Below are positions 1 to 5,423 of a stretch of DNA of 5,524 nt, piece by piece. The first letter of the stretch is position 1, and every line of letters starts with the position of its first letter. The stretch lies in contig WRAL01000116.1 in assembly GCA_009780285.1 (NCBI GenBank), forward strand, positions 1 through 5,524, in the 5' to 3' direction. The notes beneath the pieces are model-generated. The model had not been told where the DNA came from and did not search any database. It saw nothing but the letters and a program-made list of their open reading frames with translations. The position numbers and the translations under genes were made by a program. The DNA comes from Treponema sp. (GTDB lineage: Bacteria; Spirochaetota; Spirochaetia; Treponematales; Breznakiellaceae).

Positions 1-261
1 ATCAAATATCGCGCACATGTCATTGTCGGCCTCAGTTGGCAGTTTGTCCGAGAAGCGCAGAAAAATTTGCCTTATGTTGTGCGTTCTCGGCACATTATCG
101 TCAAGATAGGCCGTATACAGTCCTTTGCATAGCTTTTCGATCGACTGCTGGCACATGAAAGCCACGTAGAACCAGCGCCCCGACGAAAACATCGCGCTGG
201 CTGAGTCAAGATCGTACTGGGCCAATTCCAGCCAATAGTCAAATTTTTCGTCGGTCGTCAT
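1..261 (-). CDS. HEPN-domain protein, N-terminal part (cut by window edge)
   Basis: This is the first 87 codons of a minus-strand gene; the rest lies beyond the left edge. The start is the ATG at 261-259 and the frame stays open to base 1. The N-terminus (FDYWLELAQYDLDSASAM, residues 7-24) followed by GRWFYVAFMCQQSIEKLCKGLY (split here as GRWFYVAFMCQ and QSIEKLCKGLY, residues 28-49) and VPRTHNI (57-63) is the typical helical pattern of PF05168-type HEPN proteins. Members are small helical proteins, often paired with a minimal nucleotidyltransferase (MNT) as toxin-antitoxin-like modules or nucleotide-binding partners. No Rx4-6H RNase motif is visible in the part present; the only histidine is H61. 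No clear Shine-Dalgarno site precedes the ATG. A TATGAT box ends 8 nt upstream, and the stop of a 36-codon reading frame overlaps the start as ATGA. No MNT gene is visible on its upstream side. The family call is firm; the biological role is inference. Confidence 0.85.
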   Translation of the reverse strand, partial: MTTDEKFDYWLELAQYDLDSASAMFSSGRWFYVAFMCQQSIEKLCKGLYTAYLDDNVPRTHNIRQIFLRFSDKLPTEADNDMCAIFD

Positions 262-368
262 ACAAGGTCATCATAGCGCATCCCGAGGATTTCCGCCACT
301 GGCGAGCGCCGCGCATCCTCCCTACGAGCGACGCCCGCCCCACGTCCCGCCGCATATAGGCGACGCAT
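258..368 (-). other. Short open frame overlapping the HEPN start (possible gene remnant)
   Basis: A minus-strand reading frame from the ATG at 368 encodes 36 residues ending in SPVAEILGMRYDDLV. Its TGA (260-258) overlaps the HEPN ATG as ATGA, the junction typical of translationally coupled genes. In frame upstream, a TAG at 395-393 closes it inside the hairpin at 377-414. The tail looks protein-like, and could be the C-terminus of a former partner gene whose 5' part was lost. The first half is rich in A, R and G from GC-rich DNA and is unconvincing, so chance is quite possible. Confidence 0.15.
270..275 (-). promoter_or_regulatory. Candidate -10 box (TATGAT) for the HEPN gene
   Basis: On the minus strand TATGAT (275-270) matches TATAAT at five of six bases. 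It ends 8 nt before the ATG at 261, so transcription would begin almost at the start codon. No good -35 element is found 16-18 nt upstream (the best is TGGCGG-like), so this is weak on its own. It is listed because two other genes in the window show the same close spacing. Confidence 0.3.
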
Positions 369-376
369 ACATACGT

Positions 377-414
377 GGAGTTTTGAGGCGGGCTAAAGCC
401 CGCCTCAAAACTCC
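377..414. repeat. Perfect inverted repeat, 17-bp arms (hairpin 1)
   Basis: The left arm GGAGTTTTGAGGCGGGC (377-393) and right arm GCCCGCCTCAAAACTCC (398-414) are exact reverse complements around a TAAA loop. This would be a very stable stem in RNA from either strand. It lies between two divergent genes, so it is not an ordinary terminator for either of them. The A and T tracts lie inside the stem rather than after it as a U-tail. Likely identities are a dispersed intergenic palindrome (REP-like) or a barrier to antisense read-through. Confidence 0.85.
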
Positions 415-416
415 GA

Positions 417-443
417 GGCCAATCCGCCTGCGGCGGATTGGCC
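417..443. repeat. Perfect inverted repeat, 12-bp arms (hairpin 2)
   Basis: GGCCAATCCGCC (417-428) and GGCGGATTGGCC (432-443) are exact reverse complements with a TGC loop. Only 2 nt separate it from hairpin 1, and its stem sequence is unrelated. It ends one base before the proposed -35 of the GH13 gene promoter (445). No T-run follows on either strand, which argues against a simple intrinsic terminator. It is probably part of the same composite intergenic repeat as hairpin 1. Confidence 0.85.
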
Positions 444-444
444 C

Positions 445-474
445 TTGATCCAAAGCCCCTTTGCGCAATACAAT
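445..474 (+). promoter_or_regulatory. Candidate sigma70-type promoter for the GH13-folC operon
   Basis: TTGATC (445-450) and TACAAT (469-474) are separated by 18 bp and match the -35 and -10 consensus at four and five of six bases. Transcription would begin near 481, giving a leader of roughly 25 nt that contains the AGGAGG site at 491-496. The promoter sits immediately after hairpin 2. The assignment is from sequence match only. Confidence 0.5.
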
Positions 475-490
475 CACGCAAAGGCAAGGA

Positions 491-496
491 AGGAGG
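491..496 (+). promoter_or_regulatory. Ribosome binding site that sets the GH13 start
   Basis: AGGAGG lies 9 nt before the ATG at 506. It decides between that start and the upstream in-frame TTG at 461, which would lie within the proposed promoter and add 15 residues unlike the family. Confidence 0.85.
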
Positions 497-505
497 CTCG
501 GCATA

Positions 506-2080
506 ATGAGCAAGTGGCTTGAGAACGCGATTTTCTACGAGATTTATCCACAATCATTTTACGACTCGAACGGCGACGGAATAGGCGACATCGAAGGGAT
601 CACGCAAAAACTTGATTACATTCTTTCCATTGGATGCAACGCGCTGTGGCTGAACCCCTGCTTCGATTCGCCCTTTAAGGACGCAGGCTACGACGTGCGG
701 GACTACAAAAAGGTCGCGCCGCGCTATGGAACTAACGCCGACCTCGCGCGTCTTTTTTCCGAGGCGCATAAACGCAACATGCGCGTAATTCTGGACTTGG
801 TAGCCGGGCACACTTCCGAAGAGCACGAATGGTTCGCGCAAAGCAAAAAGGCGCGCCCAGGCGCGTATGCGAACCGCTACATCTGGACGGACAACTGGAT
901 CGAATGGGGCGGCGCGCTAAGAATGATTTCGGGCGAGGCGGATCGAAGCGGATCGTACATGGTGAATTTTTTTAAGAGCCAGCCGGCGCTGAACTACGGC
1001 TTTTTGAATCCTGCCGAAAAATGGCAGCTCCCCATGGATCACCCTGATTGCGTGGCCACGCGCGAGGCATTAAAAGACGTCATGCGCTTTTGGCTGGATC
1101 TAGGCTGCGACGGCTTCCGCGTTGACATGGCCGGATCGCTAGTAAAACTGGACGACGAGGACTGTAGCGGAACCTGCGCGATTTGGCGCGAGATTCGCGC
1201 GATGCTCGACAGCGAATACCCCGAGGCGATTATCGTCGCGGAATGGGGCTGCCCGGAAAAATCAATCCCGGCCGGTTTCCACGCCGATTTCCTTTTGCAC
1301 TTTAACGGCGGCGCGTACAACAGCCTCGTGCGCGATTACAGCATGGACAAGGAGCTTAACCCAACCGGCCCTGACAATAGTTTTTTCAAAAAAGGCGGCT
1401 CCGGCGACATTCGCCGCTTTCTCGACGAATACCTGCCGCATTACGAGGCGACGAAAAACTTGGGCGTTATAAGCCTTATCACCGGCAACCACGACATGCC
1501 GCGCCTGCGCCTTAGCCTTTCGCCGCAGGAGATTGCGCTGAGCTTTGCCTTTATCTTTACGATGCCCGGCGCGCCCTTTCTGTATTACGGCGACGAAATC
1601 GCCATGCGCTATCTTCGCCTTGACACGAAGGAAGGCGGCTACGACCGCACCGGCGCGCGCAGTCCCATGCAATGGAACTCAGGAAAAAATCTGGGCTTTT
1701 CGAGCGCATCCTCGGAAAAACTTTATCTGTCGGTGGACGATGCCAAGGACGCGCCGACCGTGGAAGCCGCCGAGCTCGATCCCGGCTCGCTGTTAAACAC
1801 CTTGCGAGCGCTTTTGCGCCTGCGTCATGCCGAGCCGGACTTGCAGGCGCGGCCAAACTTGCAAATAATTTTTGCCGAAAAATCACGCCTGCCCTTTGTT
1901 TATCGCAGGGGATCGCTACTTTTGGCGATAAACCCCGGCGCGAAGGAGGCCAGCGCGGAACTCGGCAAGGCAATTACGGCGGAAAACGCCGCGCCGCTTT
2001 TTTCGCTGGGCGATTGCAGCCTTTCGCAAGGCCGCGCGCGGATGGCGGCGCAAAGTTTCGGCATTTGGAAAATAAAATAA
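506..2080 (+). CDS. GH13 alpha-amylase-family glycoside hydrolase (alpha-glucosidase / trehalose-synthase-like)
   Basis: A 524-residue enzyme with no signal peptide, so probably cytoplasmic, expected to cleave or rearrange alpha-glucosidic bonds in small oligosaccharides. The (beta/alpha)8 barrel starts with FYEIYPQSF (10-18) and a calcium-type loop DSNGDGIGD (20-28). GH13 region I is ILDLVAGH (95-102) and region V is QPALN (159-163). Region II is GFRVDMA with nucleophile D207 and R205; region III is IVAEWG with acid/base E246; region IV is TGNHD with D330. APFLYYGDEI (356-365) and RSPMQW (385-390) follow, then a short C-terminal domain from about residue 445. The QPxLN form, calcium loop and RSPMQW resemble the oligo-1,6-glucosidase, dextran-glucosidase and trehalose-synthase branch, but the substrate cannot be read from sequence. 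Region I has G101 where relatives usually have Asn. The length is slightly short for oligo-1,6-glucosidases. It heads a probable operon with folC 16 nt downstream, with no shared pathway evident. Confidence 0.93.
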   Translation: MSKWLENAIFYEIYPQSFYDSNGDGIGDIEGITQKLDYILSIGCNALWLNPCFDSPFKDAGYDVRDYKKVAPRYGTNADLARLFSEAHKRNMRVILDLVAGHTSEEHEWFAQSKKARPGAYANRYIWTDNWIEWGGALRMISGEADRSGSYMVNFFKSQPALNYGFLNPAEKWQLPMDHPDCVATREALKDVMRFWLDLGCDGFRVDMAGSLVKLDDEDCSGTCAIWREIRAMLDSEYPEAIIVAEWGCPEKSIPAGFHADFLLHFNGGAYNSLVRDYSMDKELNPTGPDNSFFKKGGSGDIRRFLDEYLPHYEATKNLGVISLITGNHDMPRLRLSLSPQEIALSFAFIFTMPGAPFLYYGDEIAMRYLRLDTKEGGYDRTGARSPMQWNSGKNLGFSSASSEKLYLSVDDAKDAPTVEAAELDPGSLLNTLRALLRLRHAEPDLQARPNLQIIFAEKSRLPFVYRRGSLLLAINPGAKEASAELGKAITAENAAPLFSLGDCSLSQGRARMAAQSFGIWKIK

Positions 2081-2081
2081 C

Positions 2082-2087
2082 GGGGGA
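2082..2087 (+). promoter_or_regulatory. Ribosome binding site for the GTG start of folC
   Basis: GGGGGA lies 9 nt before GTG 2097, inside the 16-nt gap after the GH13 gene. It supports the GTG start, since the next in-frame ATG is residue 58, just before the P-loop and too late for a complete protein. Confidence 0.6.
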
Positions 2088-2096
2088 TTCTTTAAA

Positions 2097-3464
2097 GTGA
2101 GCGACTCGCGCAAACGTTTTTCGTCGTCGGGCGAAATTTTTTCATGGCTTTTGGAATTCGCGAATTTTGAAAGAGGCCATTCAATCGCGAAAAGCTACAG
2201 GCTTGATCGCACGGAGATCCTTGCGGGGCTTGCCGGCAACCCGGAAAAATGCGCGCCTTCCATTCACATGGCCGGTTCCAAGGGCAAAGGATCCGTTACG
2301 GCGATGATCTCTTCGATCCTTGAGGCGCAGGGATTGCGCGTGGCGCGCTATATGTCCCCGCATGTAAGCGATTCCCGCGAGCGCGTAAGCCTTGGCAATG
2401 CGTTTTTCGATGATTCCGTGTACTGCGCCGCCGGCGACGAATTGCGCGAGATCGTCGAGGTCAAATTGCCGGCCTCAAAAGCGCGGCTTTTCGACCCAAC
2501 ATGCGCCGAAGGCGAAGGCCCTACCTATTTCGAGCTTTTAACGCTGTTTTATTTTTTGTGCGCGCGCTCAGGCCGTTGCGATGCGCTGGTCGTGGAAACA
2601 GGCATGGGAGGACGGCTTGACTGCACGAACATCGTGGATCCGCTTGTTTCCGTGATCACTCTTATCGAGCTTGAGCATACCGCCTGGCTCGGAAACACGA
2701 TAGCGGAAATTGCCGGGGAAAAAGCCGGGATCATCAAGCCCGGCAAGCCCGTTCTCGTCGCCCGGCAGCGCACAGAGGCGCTGGAAGTTTTTAGGGATCG
2801 CGCAAATGCAAAAAACAGCTCGTTTCTTTATTTTCCTGAAATCGCTAGCATCGAAAACATTCGCCTGCATACGGGCGGCACGGATTTTACCCTCGCGCTA
2901 AGCGGCGCGAACAACCAAAAACTCGATCTTTCGATACCAACGCCGGGCGCCGTGCAGGCTGAAAACGCCGGCCTTGCTGTCAAGGCCGTAAAAATCGCCT
3001 TTCCCGAAATCGCCGACGGCGTAATCGCGCGGGGCCTAGCGCAGGCTAAAATCCCAGCTCGCTTTGAAAAGGTCGTCGACGATCCGCCATTTATACTTGA
3101 CGGCGCGCATACCCCGGAAAGCGTTTCGCTTTGCGCTCAAACTTTTTGCTCGCTTTACGGCATGGGAGGATTGCTTTTGTTCAGTTGCGCGCTCGACAAA
3201 AACGTGAAAGCGATGGCGCAAATGCTATTGCCGTTTTTCTCCAGAATAATCATTACCACGCCGGGCGCGTTCAAGGCCAGCGCTCCGGACGAAATCTACA
3301 AAGCCTTTTGCGAAGGCGGCGCGGACAAAACCGTTCTTGTTCCCGATGTGGTAGAAGCGGCTAGGCTTGCGCTTTCGCAAAGTCGGGAAAAAGGCTTGCC
3401 GGCGCTATGCGCCGGGTCGTTTTATCTTGCCGCAGAGGCGCGCGCCGTGGCGCTGAAACTCTAG
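2097..3464 (+). CDS. folC: Dihydrofolate synthase / folylpolyglutamate synthase FolC
   Basis: A 455-residue Mur-ligase-superfamily enzyme that uses ATP to join glutamate to dihydropteroate and/or to extend the polyglutamate tail of folates in the cytoplasm. The ATP-binding P-loop is GSKGKGS (60-66). YMSPHVSDSRERV (85-97) is the usual family segment after it. ETGMGGRLDCTN (168-179) is the FolC signature. LIELEHTAWLGNT (189-201) and IAGEKAGIIKPGKPV (205-219) carry the conserved His and the EKAGI lysine, K209, expected to be the carbamylated one. The C-terminal domain begins around PARFEKV (320-326) and contains LDGAHTP (334-340). Two positions differ from the common forms: SKGKGS instead of TNGKGS, and DGAHT instead of DGAHN. 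The length is normal for the family. The start is GTG with a GGGGGA site, 16 nt after the GH13 stop, so cotranscription is likely. Whether it has one or both activities is not readable from sequence. Confidence 0.95.
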   Translation: MSDSRKRFSSSGEIFSWLLEFANFERGHSIAKSYRLDRTEILAGLAGNPEKCAPSIHMAGSKGKGSVTAMISSILEAQGLRVARYMSPHVSDSRERVSLGNAFFDDSVYCAAGDELREIVEVKLPASKARLFDPTCAEGEGPTYFELLTLFYFLCARSGRCDALVVETGMGGRLDCTNIVDPLVSVITLIELEHTAWLGNTIAEIAGEKAGIIKPGKPVLVARQRTEALEVFRDRANAKNSSFLYFPEIASIENIRLHTGGTDFTLALSGANNQKLDLSIPTPGAVQAENAGLAVKAVKIAFPEIADGVIARGLAQAKIPARFEKVVDDPPFILDGAHTPESVSLCAQTFCSLYGMGGLLLFSCALDKNVKAMAQMLLPFFSRIIITTPGAFKASAPDEIYKAFCEGGADKTVLVPDVVEAARLALSQSREKGLPALCAGSFYLAAEARAVALKL

Positions 3465-3488
3465 GAAGACGCAGCTCGACGCGCGGCC

Positions 3489-3517
3489 TTGCGCGCGAAC
3501 CGACAATCCGGTATGCT
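3489..3517 (+). promoter_or_regulatory. Candidate promoter for the GNAT gene
   Basis: TTGCGC (3489-3494) and TATGCT (3512-3517) are separated by exactly 17 bp. The same -35 hexamer and spacing occur before the right-edge gene (5408-5436). Transcription would begin near 3524, next to an in-frame GTG at 3525 and 10 nt before the ATG at 3534. This placement rules out the in-frame TTG 3489 and ATG 3513 as starts for a transcript from this promoter. The -35 is only a partial consensus match. Confidence 0.4.
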
Positions 3518-3533
3518 TTCCAGCGTGGAACTC

Positions 3534-4052
3534 ATGCGAAACGGTTTGACGCTAATCAGAGCAACATCGAGCGACGCGCCGTATTTTTATCGCCACTGGA
3601 ACGAAAGCGGCTGGGCTATCGACATGGAAAAGGTCCGCGAGGAACTTGATCCGAAGGGCGAGGACGCTGTTTTTCAGTACCTAATAAAAATCGGCGAAAA
3701 GGTCGTTGGAGATGTTCACCATGGCCGCGTTGACGAAGGGCGCGCCGAAATCGGAGTGTTCATCCGCGACGAAAGCCAAAGGCGCAAGGGCTACGGATTT
3801 TTGGCTATAGCGATTATGATCGATCATTTGTTCGAGCGCGGCTACGAACGGATTATTTTTAACACTGCTGTGGATAACGCGCCAATGCGCCACATCGCCG
3901 AAAAGAAGCTCGGCCTGAAACCTGTCATTCACGAGGACGTGTTGCAGGAGCTATCCGGACGACGCGAATCTTACGCGGAATACGAGCTTGCCCGATGCCG
4001 GGACTCTCCGCTAATTAATCAGCTTTTCCCTCGCCCTGTTTGCCGCGCATAA
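3534..4052 (+). CDS. GNAT-family N-acetyltransferase (RimJ/RimL-like)
   Basis: A 172-residue protein expected to transfer an acetyl group from acetyl-CoA to an amine; the acceptor is unknown. It opens with GLTLIRATSSDAPYFY (4-19), the usual first strand and helix. Strand 4 is AEIGVFI (71-77), followed by the acetyl-CoA pyrophosphate-binding motif A, QRRKGYG (82-88). The segment RIIFNTAVDNAPMRHIAEKK (106-125) plus LGLKP (126-130) is typical of RimJ/RimL-type GNATs. In-frame starts exist at 3489 (TTG), 3513 (ATG), 3525 (GTG) and 3534 (ATG). I chose 3534 because the fold begins right after it and a weak GTGGA site precedes it. A leaderless GTG at 3525 is a real alternative. It lies 69 nt after folC. 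The last 12 codons, beyond the expected end near YELAR (150-154), overlap the convergent gene by 38 nt and may be a read-through tail. Confidence 0.85.
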   Translation: MRNGLTLIRATSSDAPYFYRHWNESGWAIDMEKVREELDPKGEDAVFQYLIKIGEKVVGDVHHGRVDEGRAEIGVFIRDESQRRKGYGFLAIAIMIDHLFERGYERIIFNTAVDNAPMRHIAEKKLGLKPVIHEDVLQELSGRRESYAEYELARCRDSPLINQLFPRPVCRA

Positions 4053-4491
4053 GGAATAAGGCGATTTCCTCGGCATTTCCTTCAGCGCGGTGAACGGACG
4101 AAAATTTAAGCTCCTTGGACTCGCCCGACTTTTCGCAGTCGTATCCAATCAGCAAAAAAGGGCCGCCGGGCGAGAAAATTTTTTTATGCCACTTTGTTTC
4201 AACATTCAATGTCGCCGAAACTATTTTATCGCTTGGGATAAAGATTGTTTTTTCCTCATGCGCGATCGCGCCTGCGCTTAGCGCGCCTAGCAGTCCGCCG
4301 GATTGCGGGAAATGGTGGAAACGAAAACCGCCGGAAGTGGCCATCACAAGCCCCCAAAGCGGCTTTCCGCGATGGCCGTCAAATTCCTGCCAGCCAAGCG
4401 AGTAAAGCGCAAGGCCGCGCGCAAGCACCTCTTCCCCTATTTTCGCCTCGTATTCCCGCCAGAAATCCTCGGCCGTTTGTTTATTTGCCAT
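4015..4491 (-). CDS. Conserved-looking hypothetical protein, about 158 residues
   Basis: I do not recognise a named family. The protein is soluble, with no signal peptide or membrane helix. It starts with a charged helix (AEDFWREYEAKIGEEVLARG, residues 7-26), then aromatic and Gly-rich strands including LWGLVMATSGGFRFHHFPQ (45-63), IFIPSDKIVSATL (83-95), KWHKKIF (100-106) and PFLLIGYD (111-118). It ends in a helix and a charged tail. The alternation of short strands after one helix would fit a small beta-rich (PH- or GRAM-like) fold, but that is only an impression. The start at ATG 4491 has GAGGAG 10 nt upstream. An in-frame ATG at 4509 overlaps the methyltransferase stop as ATGA and would add six residues. 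It is cotranscribed with the methyltransferase, which suggests a linked role, and its 3' end overlaps the GNAT gene by 38 nt. Confidence 0.75.
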   Translation of the reverse strand: MANKQTAEDFWREYEAKIGEEVLARGLALYSLGWQEFDGHRGKPLWGLVMATSGGFRFHHFPQSGGLLGALSAGAIAHEEKTIFIPSDKIVSATLNVETKWHKKIFSPGGPFLLIGYDCEKSGESKELKFSSVHRAEGNAEEIALFLMRGKQGEGKAD

Positions 4492-4501
4492 GTATCCAAA
4501 G

Positions 4502-4507
4502 CTCCTC
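4502..4507 (-). promoter_or_regulatory. Ribosome binding site overlapping the methyltransferase stop
   Basis: GAGGAG on the minus strand (4507-4502) shares bases with the methyltransferase TGA and lies 10 nt before ATG 4491. It is far from ideal spacing, but supports translation starting at 4491 rather than 4509 and suggests coupling of the two genes. Confidence 0.5.
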
Positions 4508-5327
4508 ATTCAGCCTTTTTCTTAAAAATCGCGCAAAGCGTTTTCGAGTCCGCCGAACGCGCCTGGCCTTTTACGTCATCAAAAAAGCCAAGGGGCGAAA
4601 AGCCGAAGATCGACGCTTCTTCCAATAATGTTTCCTCGGTAAAATAGCAGTTCCATACATTGAATTGCCGCGCTTTGTTTTTCTCGATAATCACGTAACG
4701 CGCTACTTGAGCGCTTGCGTCGTAGAAATATTCCGCGTCAAGATACACGTGGGGCTTCGGACTCCAAAAGCCGCCCTTGGGCTTTACTTCCCAAGTCGCG
4801 CTGTCTTCCATTTCCTCGCCAAAAAACGGAGTGCAAACATCCAGCAAAAAATGGCCGCCAGGCTTCAATGCCTTGTAAATTCGGTTAAGTAAATTGCAGC
4901 GCTCCTTGGGAACAAGAGCGCCATAGTCGCAGTAAATAAGCGTAATCATATCAAAAACATTTTTAAAATTCATCAAAAGATAGTTTTGCAAAAGATATTC
5001 GCTTTTCGCGTCATTCCTACGCGCGTATTCAAGGGAATTCTTGGAAAAATCCATGCCGACAACGCGCAAGCCGCGCTGGGCAAAAAGCTTCGTGTAAAGT
5101 CCTGGCCCACAGCCTATGTCCAAAAGGCTGTCTCCCGGGCGCAAAAAAGAGGCGATCCAGTCGGCGCTTTGATTGATAAAATCGGGCTTTCGGCTTGCCG
5201 CATCGGTATCCGGATCCAAATGCGCGGCCAGCAATTGCTTTGAAATGTAGGGATCGTCCCAAAGGCTTTCAGACGAGCGCTCGTAGAGCGCCGGCCGTTT
5301 TAGATACTGCGCTAATTTTTCGTACAA
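4506..5327 (-). CDS. Class I SAM-dependent methyltransferase
   Basis: A 273-residue cytoplasmic enzyme that moves a methyl group from S-adenosylmethionine to an unknown acceptor. An N-terminal helical segment contains LWDDPYISKQLLAAHLDPD (22-40). The Rossmann core then follows: motif I LLDIGCGPGLYT (68-79); VVGMDFS (89-95), whose D93 should bind the SAM ribose; FDMITLIYCDYGAL (125-138); and YKALKPGGHFLLDV (151-164). The C-terminal third, with several aromatic strands, is likely the substrate side. I place the start at TTG 5327, which has AGGAGG four bases upstream. The frame stays open to an ATG at 5426. However, those 33 extra residues are Arg/Gly/Pro-rich, have no ribosome binding site, and include a good promoter (5368-5396) that could not then serve this gene. 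The gene is first in a two-gene minus-strand operon with the unknown protein at 4015-4491, and is divergent from the right-edge gene. Confidence 0.9.
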   Translation of the reverse strand: MYEKLAQYLKRPALYERSSESLWDDPYISKQLLAAHLDPDTDAASRKPDFINQSADWIASFLRPGDSLLDIGCGPGLYTKLFAQRGLRVVGMDFSKNSLEYARRNDAKSEYLLQNYLLMNFKNVFDMITLIYCDYGALVPKERCNLLNRIYKALKPGGHFLLDVCTPFFGEEMEDSATWEVKPKGGFWSPKPHVYLDAEYFYDASAQVARYVIIEKNKARQFNVWNCYFTEETLLEEASIFGFSPLGFFDDVKGQARSADSKTLCAIFKKKAE

Positions 5328-5331
5328 AACG

Positions 5332-5337
5332 CCTCCT
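5332..5337 (-). promoter_or_regulatory. Ribosome binding site that sets the methyltransferase TTG start
   Basis: AGGAGG (5337-5332 on the minus strand) lies 4 nt before TTG 5327. The spacing is short but usable, and the match is perfect, with AAA upstream extending it. It favours a rare TTG start over the ATG at 5426. Confidence 0.75.
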
Positions 5338-5367
5338 TTTACGCCACGAGATCCCAGGCCGCGATTT

Positions 5368-5396
5368 ATTGTAAGCCAATCGCGAGGGAAAAACAA
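5368..5396 (-). promoter_or_regulatory. Candidate promoter for the methyltransferase operon
   Basis: On the minus strand TTGTTT (5396-5391) and TACAAT (5373-5368) are separated by 17 bp. Transcription would begin near 5361, giving a leader of about 34 nt with the AGGAGG site. The -10 hexamer is the same TACAAT as in the GH13 promoter. Confidence 0.55.
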
Positions 5397-5406
5397 GCCC
5401 GGCTCT

Positions 5407-5423
5407 CTTGCGCAAGGCGCCTT
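5407..5423. promoter_or_regulatory. Two overlapping 10-bp palindromes in the divergent promoter region
   Basis: CTTGCGCAAG (5407-5416) and AAGGCGCCTT (5414-5423) are each perfect palindromes, sharing three bases. The first covers the proposed -35 of the right-edge gene and both lie just upstream of the methyltransferase -35. This is where an operator for a dimeric regulator could sit. Short palindromes are common in GC-rich DNA, so this is tentative. Confidence 0.25.

Noticed and set aside
377..443. Start of a CRISPR array
   Set aside because: The two palindromes differ in sequence and are separated by 2 nt; there are no repeated units with spacers and no cas genes.
461..505. Upstream TTG extension of the GH13 protein
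   Set aside because: The added 15 residues fall within the proposed promoter and leader, and the strong AGGAGG site fits ATG 506.
239..553. Minus-strand open frame of 104 codons across the intergenic region
   Set aside because: It runs through both perfect hairpins and the GH13 promoter and start, and its sequence is not protein-like. The HEPN frame at the left is far better supported.
1262..1973. Long minus-strand open frames inside the GH13 gene
   Set aside because: They lie antisense to a gene with all catalytic motifs. Their translations are rich in Arg, Ala and Pro and have no domain pattern or ribosome binding site; open antisense frames are expected in GC-rich coding DNA.
1672..2100. 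Plus-strand open frame of 142 codons overlapping the end of the GH13 gene
   Set aside because: It is out of frame with the GH13 coding sequence, has low-complexity Arg/Ala-rich content and no family pattern.
3480..3495. Small hairpin CGCGC-GGCCTT-GCGCG after folC as a terminator
   Set aside because: The stem is only 5 bp and no T-run follows; it overlaps the candidate GNAT -35 box instead.
3407..3649. Plus-strand open frame spanning the folC-GNAT junction
   Set aside because: It overlaps both real genes in another frame and its translation is Arg-rich without recognisable motifs.
4050..4082. AAGGAA...TTCCTT inverted repeat near the GNAT stop as a terminator
   Set aside because: The arms are short and imperfect with a long loop, and they lie in the coding sequence of the convergent gene.
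4245..4647. Plus-strand open frames across the minus-strand operon junction
   Set aside because: They run antisense to two better-supported genes and have no ribosome binding site or domain pattern.
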